A stretch of DNA of 64,000 nt from Pseudomonas cedrina subsp. cedrina (lineage in GTDB: Bacteria; Pseudomonadota; Gammaproteobacteria; Pseudomonadales; Pseudomonadaceae), in NCBI RefSeq assembly GCF_001983175.1, contig NZ_MNPW01000007.1, forward strand, positions 310,001 to 374,000. The letters are read 5' to 3'. Below the pieces are notes generated by a model that made no database searches, was not told the origin of the DNA, and was given only the letters and a program-made list of their open reading frames with translations. Of the stretch, positions 7,652 to 16,165 are shown one piece after another. Positions within the stretch are counted from its first letter, which is position 1. The number at the start of each line of letters is the position of its first letter. A program made the translations under genes and the position numbers.

Positions 7652-10414
7652 ATGAGTGACCTCAGCGACCAGGCCGTGCATTTCGGCCCCTATCGCGTCC
7701 ACCCACGCCAACGCCTGGTGCTGGAGGCGGGTCGACCTTTGCGCCTGGGACGGCGGGCGGTGGATATCCTGCTGATCCTGCTGGAGCAGGCCGGCAACGT
7801 GGTGAGCAAGCAGACGCTGATCGCCCGCGTCTGGCCCAGGAACGTGGTGGAAGACGGCAACCTGCGCGTGCATATGGCGGCGCTGCGCAAGGCCCTGGGC
7901 GATGGCCAGGCCGGGCAGCGCTATATCGTGACCGTGGCCCAGCGTGGCTACAGTTTTGTTGCGCCACTGAGCATCGAGCCGATGACACTACCCACCGAGG
8001 GGGCAGCCCACTTCCAGGGCCACAACCTGCCCTTGCGCCGCACCCGCATGATCGGCCGCCAGGCCCTGATCGACAGCCTGGTGCGGCAACTGCCCGCCCA
8101 ACGCTTTATCACCCTCACCGGCGCCGGCGGCATCGGCAAGACCACCGTCGCCTTGCGCGTGGCTGAGCTGCTGATCGGGCACTATCCCGACGGCATCCGC
8201 CTGCTGGACCTGGCGCCGCTCAGCGCGCCGTCGATGATCCTGCCCAATCTTGCCGCCCTGCTCGACCTGACCCACGCCGAACACGAACCCTTGGCCACCT
8301 TTGCGCGCAGCGTGCAGGAGCGCCAGATGCTGCTGGTGATCGACAACTGCGAGCACCTGCTCGACGACATTGCCATGATCTGCGAAACCCTGCTGCGTCA
8401 CGCGCCCAGGCTGCACATCCTGGCCACCAGCCGCGAGGCGTTGCGTGCCGAGGGCGAGTACGTGCAGCGCCTGGAACCCCTGGCCTGCCCGCCGGCCACC
8501 GGTAACCGCGCCCAGGCGCTGGGCTATCCGGCCTTGCAATTGCTGATCGAACGGGCCATGTCCCATCAGGACAGCTTTGAACTGAGCGAAGCCGAACTGC
8601 CCCTGGCGATTGATATCTGCCAGCGCCTGGACGGCATCCCGCTGGCAATCGAACTGGTGGCGGCGCAGATCGAGCGCTTCGGCCTGCCCGGGCTGCTGGT
8701 GCAGATGGAGGACAACTTCCGCCTGCTTACCCGGGGCCGTCGCAGCGCCCTGCCACGTCATCAAACCTTGCGGGCCACGCTGGACTGGAGCTTTGAGCTG
8801 CTCACCGCCTGCGAGCAGATTTGCCTGCGTCGCCTGGCGGTGTTCCGTGGCGGGTTCAGCCTGGCCAGCGCGGCGGCGGTGATTGCCGGGGAACAGGTCG
8901 CGCCGGCGCAGGTACTGGGTTCGATTACACAGTTGGTGGCTAAATCCCTGCTGAATGTGGAAGCCGGCGATGACGAAATGGTCTATCGCCTGCTGGACAT
9001 TACACGCACCTATGCGCTGGAAAAACTCAGCACGGCCGATGAGCTGCAGGCCACCCGCGAGCGCCATGCCGAGCGCTGCCTGACGCTGATGAACCAGGCC
9101 CAGGACGATTGGGAATTGATCGCGACCCAGCCCTGGATCGACCGCTATGCGCCGCTGCGCGAAGACATCCGCGCCGCCCTCGATTGGAGCTTGAGCGACC
9201 AGGGCGTGCCTTTGCTCGGCATTCGCCTGACCGTCAGCGCGATGCCGTTATGGCAAGAGCTTTCACTGCTGCGCGAGCACGGTTTGTACGTGGGCAAGGC
9301 CCTGGCGCGGCTCGAACAATCGAGTGCGCCGAGCCAGCGCTTGCACATGGCGTTGCAACTGGCACTGGGCAGTTTTTGCTATCACACCCAGGGGGGTACA
9401 CCACAGACGATCGAGGCGTTCAGTCGCGCACGGCGCCTGGCGGAAGCCGACAAGGACCTGGCCGGCCAGCTGCGCGCCGTGTCGGGGCAGATGGCGGTGA
9501 ACCTGTGCTGTGGCAATTATCACGACGCCTTGGCACAAAGCCTGCACTTCGACCAGCTAGGCCCCCAGGCCGACCCTTTGCTGGCCCTCAGCGCCCAGCG
9601 TCTGCGGATGCTGGCACAGCACTTCGCCGGTGAGCAGGCACTGGCGCAGCACACGGCCGAGCAAGTGATCCAGCGTATGGCCCAGAGCGGTCATCTCAAC
9701 CGTTTTACCCATGGTTTTGGCGTGCAGTACGACCAGAGCGTTGCCTCGCTGACCCTGCTTGCACGCATCCTGTGGCTGCGCGGTTATCCGGAACGTGCAT
9801 CGCGCACGGCGAGCCAGGCGTTGGCGCTGGCCTTGCAGATCAACCATGGTACGTCGATCTGCTACACCCTGGCGCTCGCCGGAGTGGTCATCGCCCGCTA
9901 CAACGGCGACCGCGAGGCGGCACGCGAGCATCTGGACCAGTTGTTGCAGCAGGCGCAGAAACACTCGGTGCCGCTGTTCCACACCTGGGCACGCTGCTAC
10001 GACGGCACGCTGCCGATTGCCGATGTGCAGGGGCTGGGCCTGGTCGAAGATATTCTGCTGACGTTCAATGCCATCGAGGTCAGTGACGCGGTGTTCGAGC
10101 GCGCCACACAGGGCGCGGCCGGCTGGTGCGCGCCGGAAATCCTGCGCCTGCGCGCGCAAACCCTGGCCGACCCCGACGCGCGCGAAGCGCTCCTGTTGCA
10201 AGCCCTGGCCTTGGCGCGCCAGCAAGGCGCACTTGCCTGGGAGCTACGGTGCGCGACCTCGTTGGCGCGTTCGTGGCAGACCCAAGGCCGCATCGAGGCT
10301 GCCCGCGACCTGCTCAGCTCAATCTACGCGCAATTCACCGAAGGCTTCGCCACCCTGGACTTAGTCCGCGTGCGCGGCTTGCTCGACGAGCTGCAAGACG
10401 AACGGCCGGCCTGA
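7652..10414 (+). CDS. Winged-helix regulator fused to NB-ARC/STAND-like ATPase and helical repeats
   Basis: 920 residues. An OmpR/CadC-type winged helix (about residues 8-105, ending in AQRGYSFVAPL) is followed by a STAND-like ATPase with P-loop GAGGIGKTT at about 157 and Walker B LLVIDNCEHLLDD. After that come TSREALRAEGE and a long helical C-terminus of TPR-like character. Such proteins are thought to be ATP-gated transcription factors (AfsR/MalT-like logic). The longer upstream frame is antisense or shadow sequence; the start at 7652 gives the winged helix a normal N-terminus. Its 3' end overlaps the converging paralogue by 54 bp. Target genes are unknown. Confidence 0.75.
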   Translation: MSDLSDQAVHFGPYRVHPRQRLVLEAGRPLRLGRRAVDILLILLEQAGNVVSKQTLIARVWPRNVVEDGNLRVHMAALRKALGDGQAGQRYIVTVAQRGYSFVAPLSIEPMTLPTEGAAHFQGHNLPLRRTRMIGRQALIDSLVRQLPAQRFITLTGAGGIGKTTVALRVAELLIGHYPDGIRLLDLAPLSAPSMILPNLAALLDLTHAEHEPLATFARSVQERQMLLVIDNCEHLLDDIAMICETLLRHAPRLHILATSREALRAEGEYVQRLEPLACPPATGNRAQALGYPALQLLIERAMSHQDSFELSEAELPLAIDICQRLDGIPLAIELVAAQIERFGLPGLLVQMEDNFRLLTRGRRSALPRHQTLRATLDWSFELLTACEQICLRRLAVFRGGFSLASAAAVIAGEQVAPAQVLGSITQLVAKSLLNVEAGDDEMVYRLLDITRTYALEKLSTADELQATRERHAERCLTLMNQAQDDWELIATQPWIDRYAPLREDIRAALDWSLSDQGVPLLGIRLTVSAMPLWQELSLLREHGLYVGKALARLEQSSAPSQRLHMALQLALGSFCYHTQGGTPQTIEAFSRARRLAEADKDLAGQLRAVSGQMAVNLCCGNYHDALAQSLHFDQLGPQADPLLALSAQRLRMLAQHFAGEQALAQHTAEQVIQRMAQSGHLNRFTHGFGVQYDQSVASLTLLARILWLRGYPERASRTASQALALALQINHGTSICYTLALAGVVIARYNGDREAAREHLDQLLQQAQKHSVPLFHTWARCYDGTLPIADVQGLGLVEDILLTFNAIEVSDAVFERATQGAAGWCAPEILRLRAQTLADPDAREALLLQALALARQQGALAWELRCATSLARSWQTQGRIEAARDLLSSIYAQFTEGFATLDLVRVRGLLDELQDERPA

Positions 10415-11884
10415 AAACGGCCCCAGGTAATGCCCATACCCCTGCTGCAAACGCGCCACCTGCACCGGGTCGCGCAGTTGCGCCAAGGCATAGCTGCGCA
10501 GGCAATTGAGCAGGCGGTAACGCGGTTCGCCAGGTCCCGGCTCGAGGGTCAGCAGCGACATCCCGACCAGACGGCCCAGCAGGTAGGACAGGTCGGCGTG
10601 TTCCAGCTCGGTGCCGGCGATCAGTTCGCTCAGGGTAGGCAAGGTCACCGCCATCTTGAACAAGCCCAATTGCAGGAACAGCCAGCGTTCGGGCAGGCTC
10701 AGGCGCTCGTAGGTCCAGTCCAGGGCGGCGCTGAGGGACCGGTGGCGCTCGACCGCCGTGCGACGGCCGCGGGTCAGCACCTGCAAGCTCTTGCACAACT
10801 GCTGCTGCAAGCCGCGCACGCCCAGGGCATCCACTTGGGCGGCGGCGAGTTCCAGGGCCAGGGGAATGCCATCGAGGCGCCGGCAAATATCACGTAGCGG
10901 CGCCAGGTCCTGGGGCCGCAAGACAAAACCCTGCTGGCCCGCACGCACCCGTGCGATGAAAAGTTGCACCGCCGGGTAAACCATCGCCTGCTCGACACTG
11001 CCCAGCGCCGACGGTGCAGGCACCGCCAGCCGGGGTACGCGCTGCACCCATTCGCCGGGCGCTTGCAGGGCCTCACGGCTGCTGACCAGTACACTGACCT
11101 GCGGCGCCGTTTCACCCAGCACGCGCACCAGGTGGCGACAGGCGCCGAGCAACTGATCGGCGCCGTCGAGTACCAATAGCAGTTGGCGGGTGGCCAGTTG
11201 GCGGCTCAGCTCGGTGGCGTTCGCGCAGGGCGCCAGATGCAACGCCGCGGCCACATGGCGCAGCAGACCCACCGGCGCCTCGATCGTGGCCAGGTCAACC
11301 CACCACACGCCGTCGCGATAGCGCGGCAACACACGCTCGGCCAATGCCTGGGCCAAGGTGCTCTTGCCGACGCCGGCGCAACCGGTGAGCGTCATCAGGC
11401 GTTGGCCGAACAAGCGCCGCCGCAGCACGCCCAGCAATTCATCACGGCCTATGACCGGGCTGAGCCGCGCGGCCAGGTTATGCCTGGGCAATACGCCCTG
11501 CACCGCGCCCTGCGCAGGGGCGGCGAAACAGTAGCCGCGTTGCGGGTCGTTGAGAATGAAACGTTGCCCGTCCAGCGCACGGCGCAATGCCGCGATATGC
11601 ACACGCAGGTTGTTTTCTTCCACCACGCTGTCGGGCCAGACCCGCTCGATCAAGGTGGCCTTGCTGATGTACTGCCCAGGCGCCTGGAGCAGCACCGAAA
11701 GAATATCCAGCGCGCGGCCGCCCAAAGGCACCGGCAAGCCAGACTTGCTGACCAACCGCTGTTGCCGGTGAAACACATAGGCGCCGAAGCGCACCGTGCC
11801 ATCAGCGTCAATCGCCTGAGGGTTGTTCATAGCTGTCATCGCGCTGAAACACCCGGCCTTGGGCGTCTGCGCATCCTTTTCCAT
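10361..11884 (-). CDS. Winged-helix / ATPase regulator, shorter paralogue
   Basis: 507 residues with the same order as the convergent 920-residue neighbour: winged helix (about 30-125, DPQRGYCFAAPA), ATPase with P-loop GCAGVGKST and Walker B LLLVLDGADQLL, then SSREALQAPGEWVQR. It stops shortly after the winged helical part (YRLLNCLRSYALAQL) and lacks the long TPR-like tail of the neighbour. The Walker B lacks the usual second acidic position (DGADQ against DNCEH). No ATG has a good ribosome site; 11884, 11839 and 11830 are all possible starts. It may be a complete short form or a tail-truncated duplicate. Confidence 0.7.
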   Translation of the reverse strand: MEKDAQTPKAGCFSAMTAMNNPQAIDADGTVRFGAYVFHRQQRLVSKSGLPVPLGGRALDILSVLLQAPGQYISKATLIERVWPDSVVEENNLRVHIAALRRALDGQRFILNDPQRGYCFAAPAQGAVQGVLPRHNLAARLSPVIGRDELLGVLRRRLFGQRLMTLTGCAGVGKSTLAQALAERVLPRYRDGVWWVDLATIEAPVGLLRHVAAALHLAPCANATELSRQLATRQLLLVLDGADQLLGACRHLVRVLGETAPQVSVLVSSREALQAPGEWVQRVPRLAVPAPSALGSVEQAMVYPAVQLFIARVRAGQQGFVLRPQDLAPLRDICRRLDGIPLALELAAAQVDALGVRGLQQQLCKSLQVLTRGRRTAVERHRSLSAALDWTYERLSLPERWLFLQLGLFKMAVTLPTLSELIAGTELEHADLSYLLGRLVGMSLLTLEPGPGEPRYRLLNCLRSYALAQLRDPVQVARLQQGYGHYLGPFSGRPFVLQLVEQAAHAD

Positions 11885-11979
11885 GGGCTTGACGCTATCT
11901 TGCCAGTTGGCAATGGCAGGACAATGCTGGCACGGGGAGCGATACGGACAATCGGGTGCCCGTGACGGACATTCTGTCG

Positions 11980-12966
11980 CTAACTGAACTGCTGTCGGTA
12001 TTGGGTCGGGTTCAGCCCCAGTTTTTCGCTGAATAGAAAGCGCATATGCCGCACGCTGCCGAAGCCTGCATGGAAAGCCACGGTCTTGAGCGGCAGGTCG
12101 GTGGTTTCCAGCAACTGCCGGGCGCGGTCGATGCGCGCGCCCTGCAGGAAAGCCATCGGCGTCATCTGCACATCCTTGGCGAACAGCCGCGCAAAATGGC
12201 GCGCGCTCATGCCGGCCAGCGCCGCCATGGACTCGATGGTAAAGGGTTGGTCCAGGTGCTCCAGCACATGATTCTGCACCCGGGTGATCGCGGTTTCCTG
12301 GGGAGCGACCGCCGCCGTCAGCGGGCTGAACTGGGCCTGGCCGCCCTGACGTTTCATCACCACCAGCAACACTTTGGCCACTTCGACGGCAACCTGTTTG
12401 CCGTGATCCTGGGCAACCACCGACAGCGCCAGGTCGATGCCGGCGGTTACACCGCCCGAGGTGATCAATCGCCCGTCCTGCAAGTAGATGCGATCGGTTT
12501 CAACGATCGCCTTGGGAAAGGCCTTGATCAGCCGATCGGTGTAGTGCCAGTGCGTGGTCACCCGGTGATCGTCCAGCAGGCCGGCATGCCCCAGCACAAA
12601 GGCCCCGGTACAGATCGAACCGAAGCGCCGCGCCTTCGGGGCCGCCGCGTTGAGCCAGGGCAACAAAGCGGGGTGGCATTCGTTATAGGCGCCGGGACCG
12701 CCGGGGACCAGCAGCAGGTCATAGGCGTCCTGGGCCTGGTCGAGCAGCACGTCGGTCTGGACCAGCACGCCATTGGACGCGCGCAACGGCCCTGCCTCTG
12801 TGCCGATGGTGAGGATCTGATAATGCGCCGCCGTCGGCAGGTAGCGATTGGCGATCGAAAACACCTCGAGCGGCCCGGCCATGTCGAGCAGGAGGAAGTC
12901 CGGAAACAGCGCCATGGCCACGGTTTTCATATTGGCTAAATCCATCAGAGGGAGTGCGGCGGCCAT
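11980..12966 (-). CDS. GlxA-type AraC regulator with DJ-1/PfpI domain
   Basis: About 328 residues. The N-terminal DJ-1/PfpI-like glutamine-amidotransferase fold (to about 190) includes LLLVPGGPGAYNE and a nucleophile-elbow-like SICTGAFVLGHAGLL. A C-terminal AraC domain follows (FTIESMAALAGMSARHFARLF and TVAFHAGFGSVRHMRFLF). Relatives sense amines, carnitine or choline derivatives, or arginine, but many have no known ligand. The start is uncertain: ATG at 12966, 12945 or 12930, none with a clear ribosome site. It is divergent from the pirin gene, which may be its target. Confidence 0.8.
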   Translation of the reverse strand: MAAALPLMDLANMKTVAMALFPDFLLLDMAGPLEVFSIANRYLPTAAHYQILTIGTEAGPLRASNGVLVQTDVLLDQAQDAYDLLLVPGGPGAYNECHPALLPWLNAAAPKARRFGSICTGAFVLGHAGLLDDHRVTTHWHYTDRLIKAFPKAIVETDRIYLQDGRLITSGGVTAGIDLALSVVAQDHGKQVAVEVAKVLLVVMKRQGGQAQFSPLTAAVAPQETAITRVQNHVLEHLDQPFTIESMAALAGMSARHFARLFAKDVQMTPMAFLQGARIDRARQLLETTDLPLKTVAFHAGFGSVRHMRFLFSEKLGLNPTQYRQQFS

Positions 12967-13015
12967 TATGCCACGTTGCTGACTGTCAACCACAAGGAGA
13001 CAGTTATTCAGATTC

Positions 13016-13055
13016 AATCTTCTTAATGAATTACCCAGCAACCATTAATCTTCTT
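13016..13055. promoter_or_regulatory. Direct repeat in the GlxA-type/pirin divergent region
   Basis: AATCTTCTT occurs at 13016-13024 and again at 13047-13055, 31 bp apart, about three helical turns on the same face. It lies in an AT-rich stretch between the divergent regulator and pirin genes. AraC-type proteins often bind such direct repeats. Inference only. Confidence 0.3.
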
Positions 13056-13108
13056 CTCAACGCCGGAGCACTGCATGTCGCAGCCCGCTCCCCTTTGAGG
13101 ACAAGACC

Positions 13109-13831
13109 ATGCTGACCCTTCGCAAAGCTTCCGAACGCGGCGCCGCCAACCACGGCTGGTTGAAGTCGTTCCACACCTTCTCGTTCGCCAACTACTGGAA
13201 CCCGGATGAACAGGGTTTTTCCGACCTGCTGGTGATCAACGATGACCGCGTCGCGGCGGGCAAAGGCTTCGGCCAGCACCCGCACCGTGACATGGAGATT
13301 TTCTCCTATGTGCTCGAAGGCGCACTGGAGCACAAGGACACCCTGGGCACCGGCTCGGTGATCCGCCCCGGCGATGTGCAACTGATGAGCGCCGGCAGTG
13401 GCGTGGCCCACAGCGAATTCAACCACAGCCAGACCCGTGGCGTGCACTTCCTGCAGATCTGGATCGTGCCCGCCGTGGCCGGCGCCGAGCCGCGCTATCA
13501 GCAGGAGCACTTCAGCGAAGCGCAGAAACGTGGGCGCTTGCAACTGATCATCTCGCCGGACGGCCACGACGGTTCCCTCAGCGTGCGCCAGGACGCGCGG
13601 GTGTATGCCGGGCTGTTCAATGCCGGCGAAGCCGCGACCCTGGATCTGCCGCCGGATCGCCATGTGTACATTCATGTGGCCCGTGGCAGCGTTGAAGTCA
13701 ACGGGCAGCGCTTGCAGGAAGGCGACGGCGCCCGCGTGCGCGATGAGCGCCAGATCCGCCTGAGCCAGGGCGAAGACGCCGAGGTGCTGGTATTCGACCT
13801 GCGCCCGCATGAACGGCCGCAGATGCCATGA
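13109..13831 (+). CDS. Pirin family bicupin (YhhW-like)
   Basis: 240 residues of the pirin/YhhW family: two cupin barrels with the metal-binding set in the N-terminal cupin (HPHRDMEIFSYVLEG, and HSEFNHS further on). YhhW has quercetin 2,3-dioxygenase activity in vitro; the natural role in bacteria is uncertain, often linked to redox or electrophile stress. GAGGAC precedes the ATG by about 7 bp. It lies divergent from a GlxA-type regulator, a pairing that suggests control by that protein. A strong hairpin follows the stop. Confidence 0.85.
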   Translation: MLTLRKASERGAANHGWLKSFHTFSFANYWNPDEQGFSDLLVINDDRVAAGKGFGQHPHRDMEIFSYVLEGALEHKDTLGTGSVIRPGDVQLMSAGSGVAHSEFNHSQTRGVHFLQIWIVPAVAGAEPRYQQEHFSEAQKRGRLQLIISPDGHDGSLSVRQDARVYAGLFNAGEAATLDLPPDRHVYIHVARGSVEVNGQRLQEGDGARVRDERQIRLSQGEDAEVLVFDLRPHERPQMP

Positions 13832-13839
13832 CCGGCCCT

Positions 13840-13867
13840 GCGATAGCCCGCGAAAACGGGCTATCGC
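13840..13867 (+). terminator. Hairpin after the pirin gene
   Basis: An 11-bp perfect stem (GCGATAGCCCG paired with its complement) around CGAAAA, starting 9 bp after the pirin stop. No run of T follows, so it may be an inefficient terminator or a 3' stabilising hairpin. Confidence 0.45.
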
Positions 13868-13976
13868 TCGCGTCGATAGTCACCATCAGCCCAATGAAGT
13901 TCTCTTAAAAACTGCAACGCGTAACATCAAACCCATACCAGACACACCCCAACTTAAACACTCGGAGCACACCCTC

Positions 13977-14363
13977 ATGAAACGTCAAATCTTGCTTAGC
14001 CTTGCTTTCTCGGTACTTGCTGCAAACGCATTCGCTCACCCGGTCGTCGCTGAAGGCGGTTCGGATCGCCTGATTGAAAGTCGTGTGGCAGAAAGTGGTT
14101 CCGACCGCCTGCTGGAACGTCGCGTAGCCGAAGGTGGCGCTGACCGTTTGCAGGAACGTGGTCTGGCCGAAGGTGGTGCTGATCGCCTGCAGGAACGTGG
14201 TCTGGCCGAAGGTGGCGCTGACCGTCTGCAGGAACGTGGCCTGGCCGAAGGTGGTGCTGATCGTCTGCAGGAACGTGGCCTGGCCGAAGGTGGCGCTGAC
14301 CGCCTGCAGGAACGTGGTCTGGCCGAAGGTGGCGCTGACCGTCTGCAGGGTAACAATGCCTGA
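13977..14363 (+). CDS. Small secreted protein of eight 13-residue tandem repeats
   Basis: 128 residues: a cleavable signal peptide (MKRQILLSLAFSVLAANAFA), then eight units of about 13 residues with consensus LAEGGADRLQERG from residue 24 to the end. The first two units are diverged (GSDRL), units 3-7 are nearly identical, and the last ends in GNNA. The repeat is highly charged, with Asp-Arg-Leu at fixed spacing, which suggests a repeating turn-helix or ion-binding surface. GGAG lies 8 bp before the ATG; a good terminator follows. Similar Pseudomonas proteins exist and I recall some being labelled phage infection protein, but I know of no proof. The longer frame from 13809 overlaps the pirin gene and is not used. 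Confidence 0.8.
   Translation: MKRQILLSLAFSVLAANAFAHPVVAEGGSDRLIESRVAESGSDRLLERRVAEGGADRLQERGLAEGGADRLQERGLAEGGADRLQERGLAEGGADRLQERGLAEGGADRLQERGLAEGGADRLQGNNA
14047..14350 (+). repeat. 39-bp coding tandem repeat
   Basis: About eight 39-bp units inside the secreted repeat protein. Units alternate between GGCGCTGACCG and GGTGCTGATCG versions over the middle part, which hints that pairs of units (78 bp) were duplicated together. Unit number is likely to vary between strains. Confidence 0.85.
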
Positions 14364-14387
14364 CCCCGCGCTGCTTGCGGGAACCCC

Positions 14388-14415
14388 AAACCGGCCTGAT
14401 CAGCCGGTTTTTTTT
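14388..14415 (+). terminator. Rho-independent terminator of the repeat-protein gene
   Basis: The stem AAACCGGC pairs with GCCGGTTT around CTGATCA and runs into a tract of T. It sits 25 bp after the stop codon. Confidence 0.85.
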
Positions 14416-14443
14416 CGCCCTCGTTAATGCAGACGAATAAGTC

Positions 14444-15796
14444 TTAGCGCGCGCCAGCGATTTTTTTCAACTGGGCTTCGGCGTCTTCCCTGGCAATGTA
14501 CAGAAAGGCTTTACCTTCCTGCACCTTGAGCAGCACCTTCATGCTTACCCATTTTTCCAGATCATTGCGGGCAGTGTTTTCCGAAATGTCATAGTCATGG
14601 GTCAGTTCCTTGGGTGTGAAGATACGCCCCGGGTGCTGGAGCACCTTCTTCAAGAAGTGACCCTGACGATAATTCAGGCCATCACTCAGTTGCAGCGCCT
14701 GCACCCACGTCATCAACTCAAGCGCTTCCAGCCTTTTGCTCTCGAAGTGACGCATGAAGGCACTCATTGCGCGCTCGACCACCCGCAATTGATAAATCAC
14801 GAAGTACGTCAGATCAAAGGCATCGGTTTGAGTGTAAATATACGAGCGCCCATACTGCATCGGTGCTTCCTTGAGCAGGGCGCTGATGGAAATGTACTCG
14901 AACGGCCAATAACCGCTTTTGAGCATGAACCAGTAGAACAGACAGCGCGCGGTGCGCCCATTACCGTCTCGGAAGGGATGCTCATACCCCATCATAAAGT
15001 GCAGGATGATGGCCTTGATCACCGGATGTATGAACGGCCTCCCCTCCTGGCCATCATGCCGTTCATTGGCAAACTGGCAGAGCGCCTCCAGCCGGGCAGG
15101 CAACAGCGATGCATGCGGGGGCTGATGGACCACTTCGTCCCCCGGCCCCCCTACGAAAATGCCGTCATCCTCGCGGATATGACCCGGGCGAGCATCCTCT
15201 TCATCAACCCCTGCCGTTGCGATGCTCTGAAACTCGCAGATCAATGCAATGGAAAGGCTTTCATCCTTATTGAACTTGGCATGTTTCATCAGTTGATAAT
15301 TGTTGAGGATCATCCGCTCGTCGTCATTCAGAGGCGCCCGCTCCTTGGCCAGCATGTCCTTCGCGATCTTCCGGGTCGTCGACGCCCCTTCCAATTGCGC
15401 GCTGGAAATGGCCTCTTCCATCATCAATGCGTCAACCAGGTACTTGGCATTGTCTCGATAGTGCGCCGAGGACGCCGCGGCCCCTCCCAACCGCGACGTC
15501 AATTGCTCAATCGCGTGGATCACCGCGTCGCAAAAATCGGTGGTGTACAGAAAAAACGGGCTGCCGCACTCGCTACGAAGTTCCAGGGATTTACTGCCAC
15601 AGGCGCGAGCCAGCTTGATCGCCGCCCATGCAGCTTCCTTGGTCACCCCCTGTGATGGGTAGCGACGAAATTCATCCCAGTGCAGGTAACGACCTTTGTC
15701 ATCGACAGCTTTGAAGACGCGAGCGAGATCAAACACCTCCATGCCATATTGATTCAGCAAGACGTTGAAATCGACGGGTTTATGGACCTTAGCCAT
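14444..15796 (-). CDS. Class II Fic AMP-transferase with C-terminal winged helix
   Basis: 450 residues. The catalytic Fic motif HPFRDGNGRTAR starts at His273. An inhibitory helix motif of the (S/T)xxxE(G/N) type, Ser132-AQL-Glu136-Gly137, lies N-terminal to it, defining a class II (intramolecularly inhibited) Fic protein like SoFic. The C-terminal 90 residues look like a winged helix (FTPKELTHDYDISENTARND). Known Fic enzymes of this kind transfer AMP to themselves or other proteins; the target here is unknown. It is a lone gene with its own promoter-like region and a perfect palindrome just upstream, so the C-terminal domain may repress its own gene. It is not a small toxin-antitoxin pair: no antitoxin gene is adjacent because the antitoxin helix is built in. 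Confidence 0.88.
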   Translation of the reverse strand: MAKVHKPVDFNVLLNQYGMEVFDLARVFKAVDDKGRYLHWDEFRRYPSQGVTKEAAWAAIKLARACGSKSLELRSECGSPFFLYTTDFCDAVIHAIEQLTSRLGGAAASSAHYRDNAKYLVDALMMEEAISSAQLEGASTTRKIAKDMLAKERAPLNDDERMILNNYQLMKHAKFNKDESLSIALICEFQSIATAGVDEEDARPGHIREDDGIFVGGPGDEVVHQPPHASLLPARLEALCQFANERHDGQEGRPFIHPVIKAIILHFMMGYEHPFRDGNGRTARCLFYWFMLKSGYWPFEYISISALLKEAPMQYGRSYIYTQTDAFDLTYFVIYQLRVVERAMSAFMRHFESKRLEALELMTWVQALQLSDGLNYRQGHFLKKVLQHPGRIFTPKELTHDYDISENTARNDLEKWVSMKVLLKVQEGKAFLYIAREDAEAQLKKIAGAR

Positions 15797-15802
15797 CGGT
15801 GA

Positions 15803-15826
15803 AACTCAATTTTAGAAAATTGAGTT
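15803..15826 (-). promoter_or_regulatory. Perfect 24-bp palindrome before the fic start (putative operator)
   Basis: AACTCAATTTT, then AG, then the exact complement AAAATTGAGTT. It ends 6 bp before the fic ATG. A TTGACA box (15851-15856 on the minus strand) with a 17-bp spacer to AACGAT (15828-15833) lies just upstream, so the palindrome would cover the transcription start. Typical geometry for a repressor operator. Confidence 0.6.
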
Positions 15827-16165
15827 GATCGTTGCCCGCCTGCTTCAAAGTGTCAACCCCCACGCACTGAGCACTGCTGCGCGCCACCGCCGCGAGCACC
15901 TCCTTAGCGACACAAGGGTTTACCCGATTCCGTCAAAAAAACCGTTGGACTAAAATACTCATCCAGCATTAGAAATTTGCACTAGCATATGAGTACGTTC
16001 GTGCAAACACCCTCGCAATAACCGCGCATTGCCCCCTCTCTTCCCGCAAAAACAAAGTGGCGAATGTTAAAATTTGTCACGTTTTGCCGTATTCAATTCG
16101 ATTAGTATCTAAACGCTAGCAGCGATTGAACTGACGGCCTTGCATGCCGGAAAAGGGAGTAGGTG
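15827..16165. other. Long AT-rich divergent intergenic region
   Basis: About 340 bp between the fic palindrome and the first exopolysaccharide-locus regulator. It is noticeably richer in A and T than the surrounding genes. A 7-bp inverted repeat TACTCAT/ATGAGTA lies near 15957-15995. TTGTCA at about 16075 could be a -35 box for the rightward regulator gene. No gene seen. Confidence 0.5.

Noticed and set aside
14047..14350. Regular repeats resembling a small CRISPR array
   Set aside because: Units are contiguous 39-bp multiples of three without spacers and encode an in-frame repeat protein with a signal peptide.
14597..15655. A 352-codon open frame on the plus strand
   Set aside because: Antisense to the Fic gene, whose catalytic and inhibitory motifs are all present.
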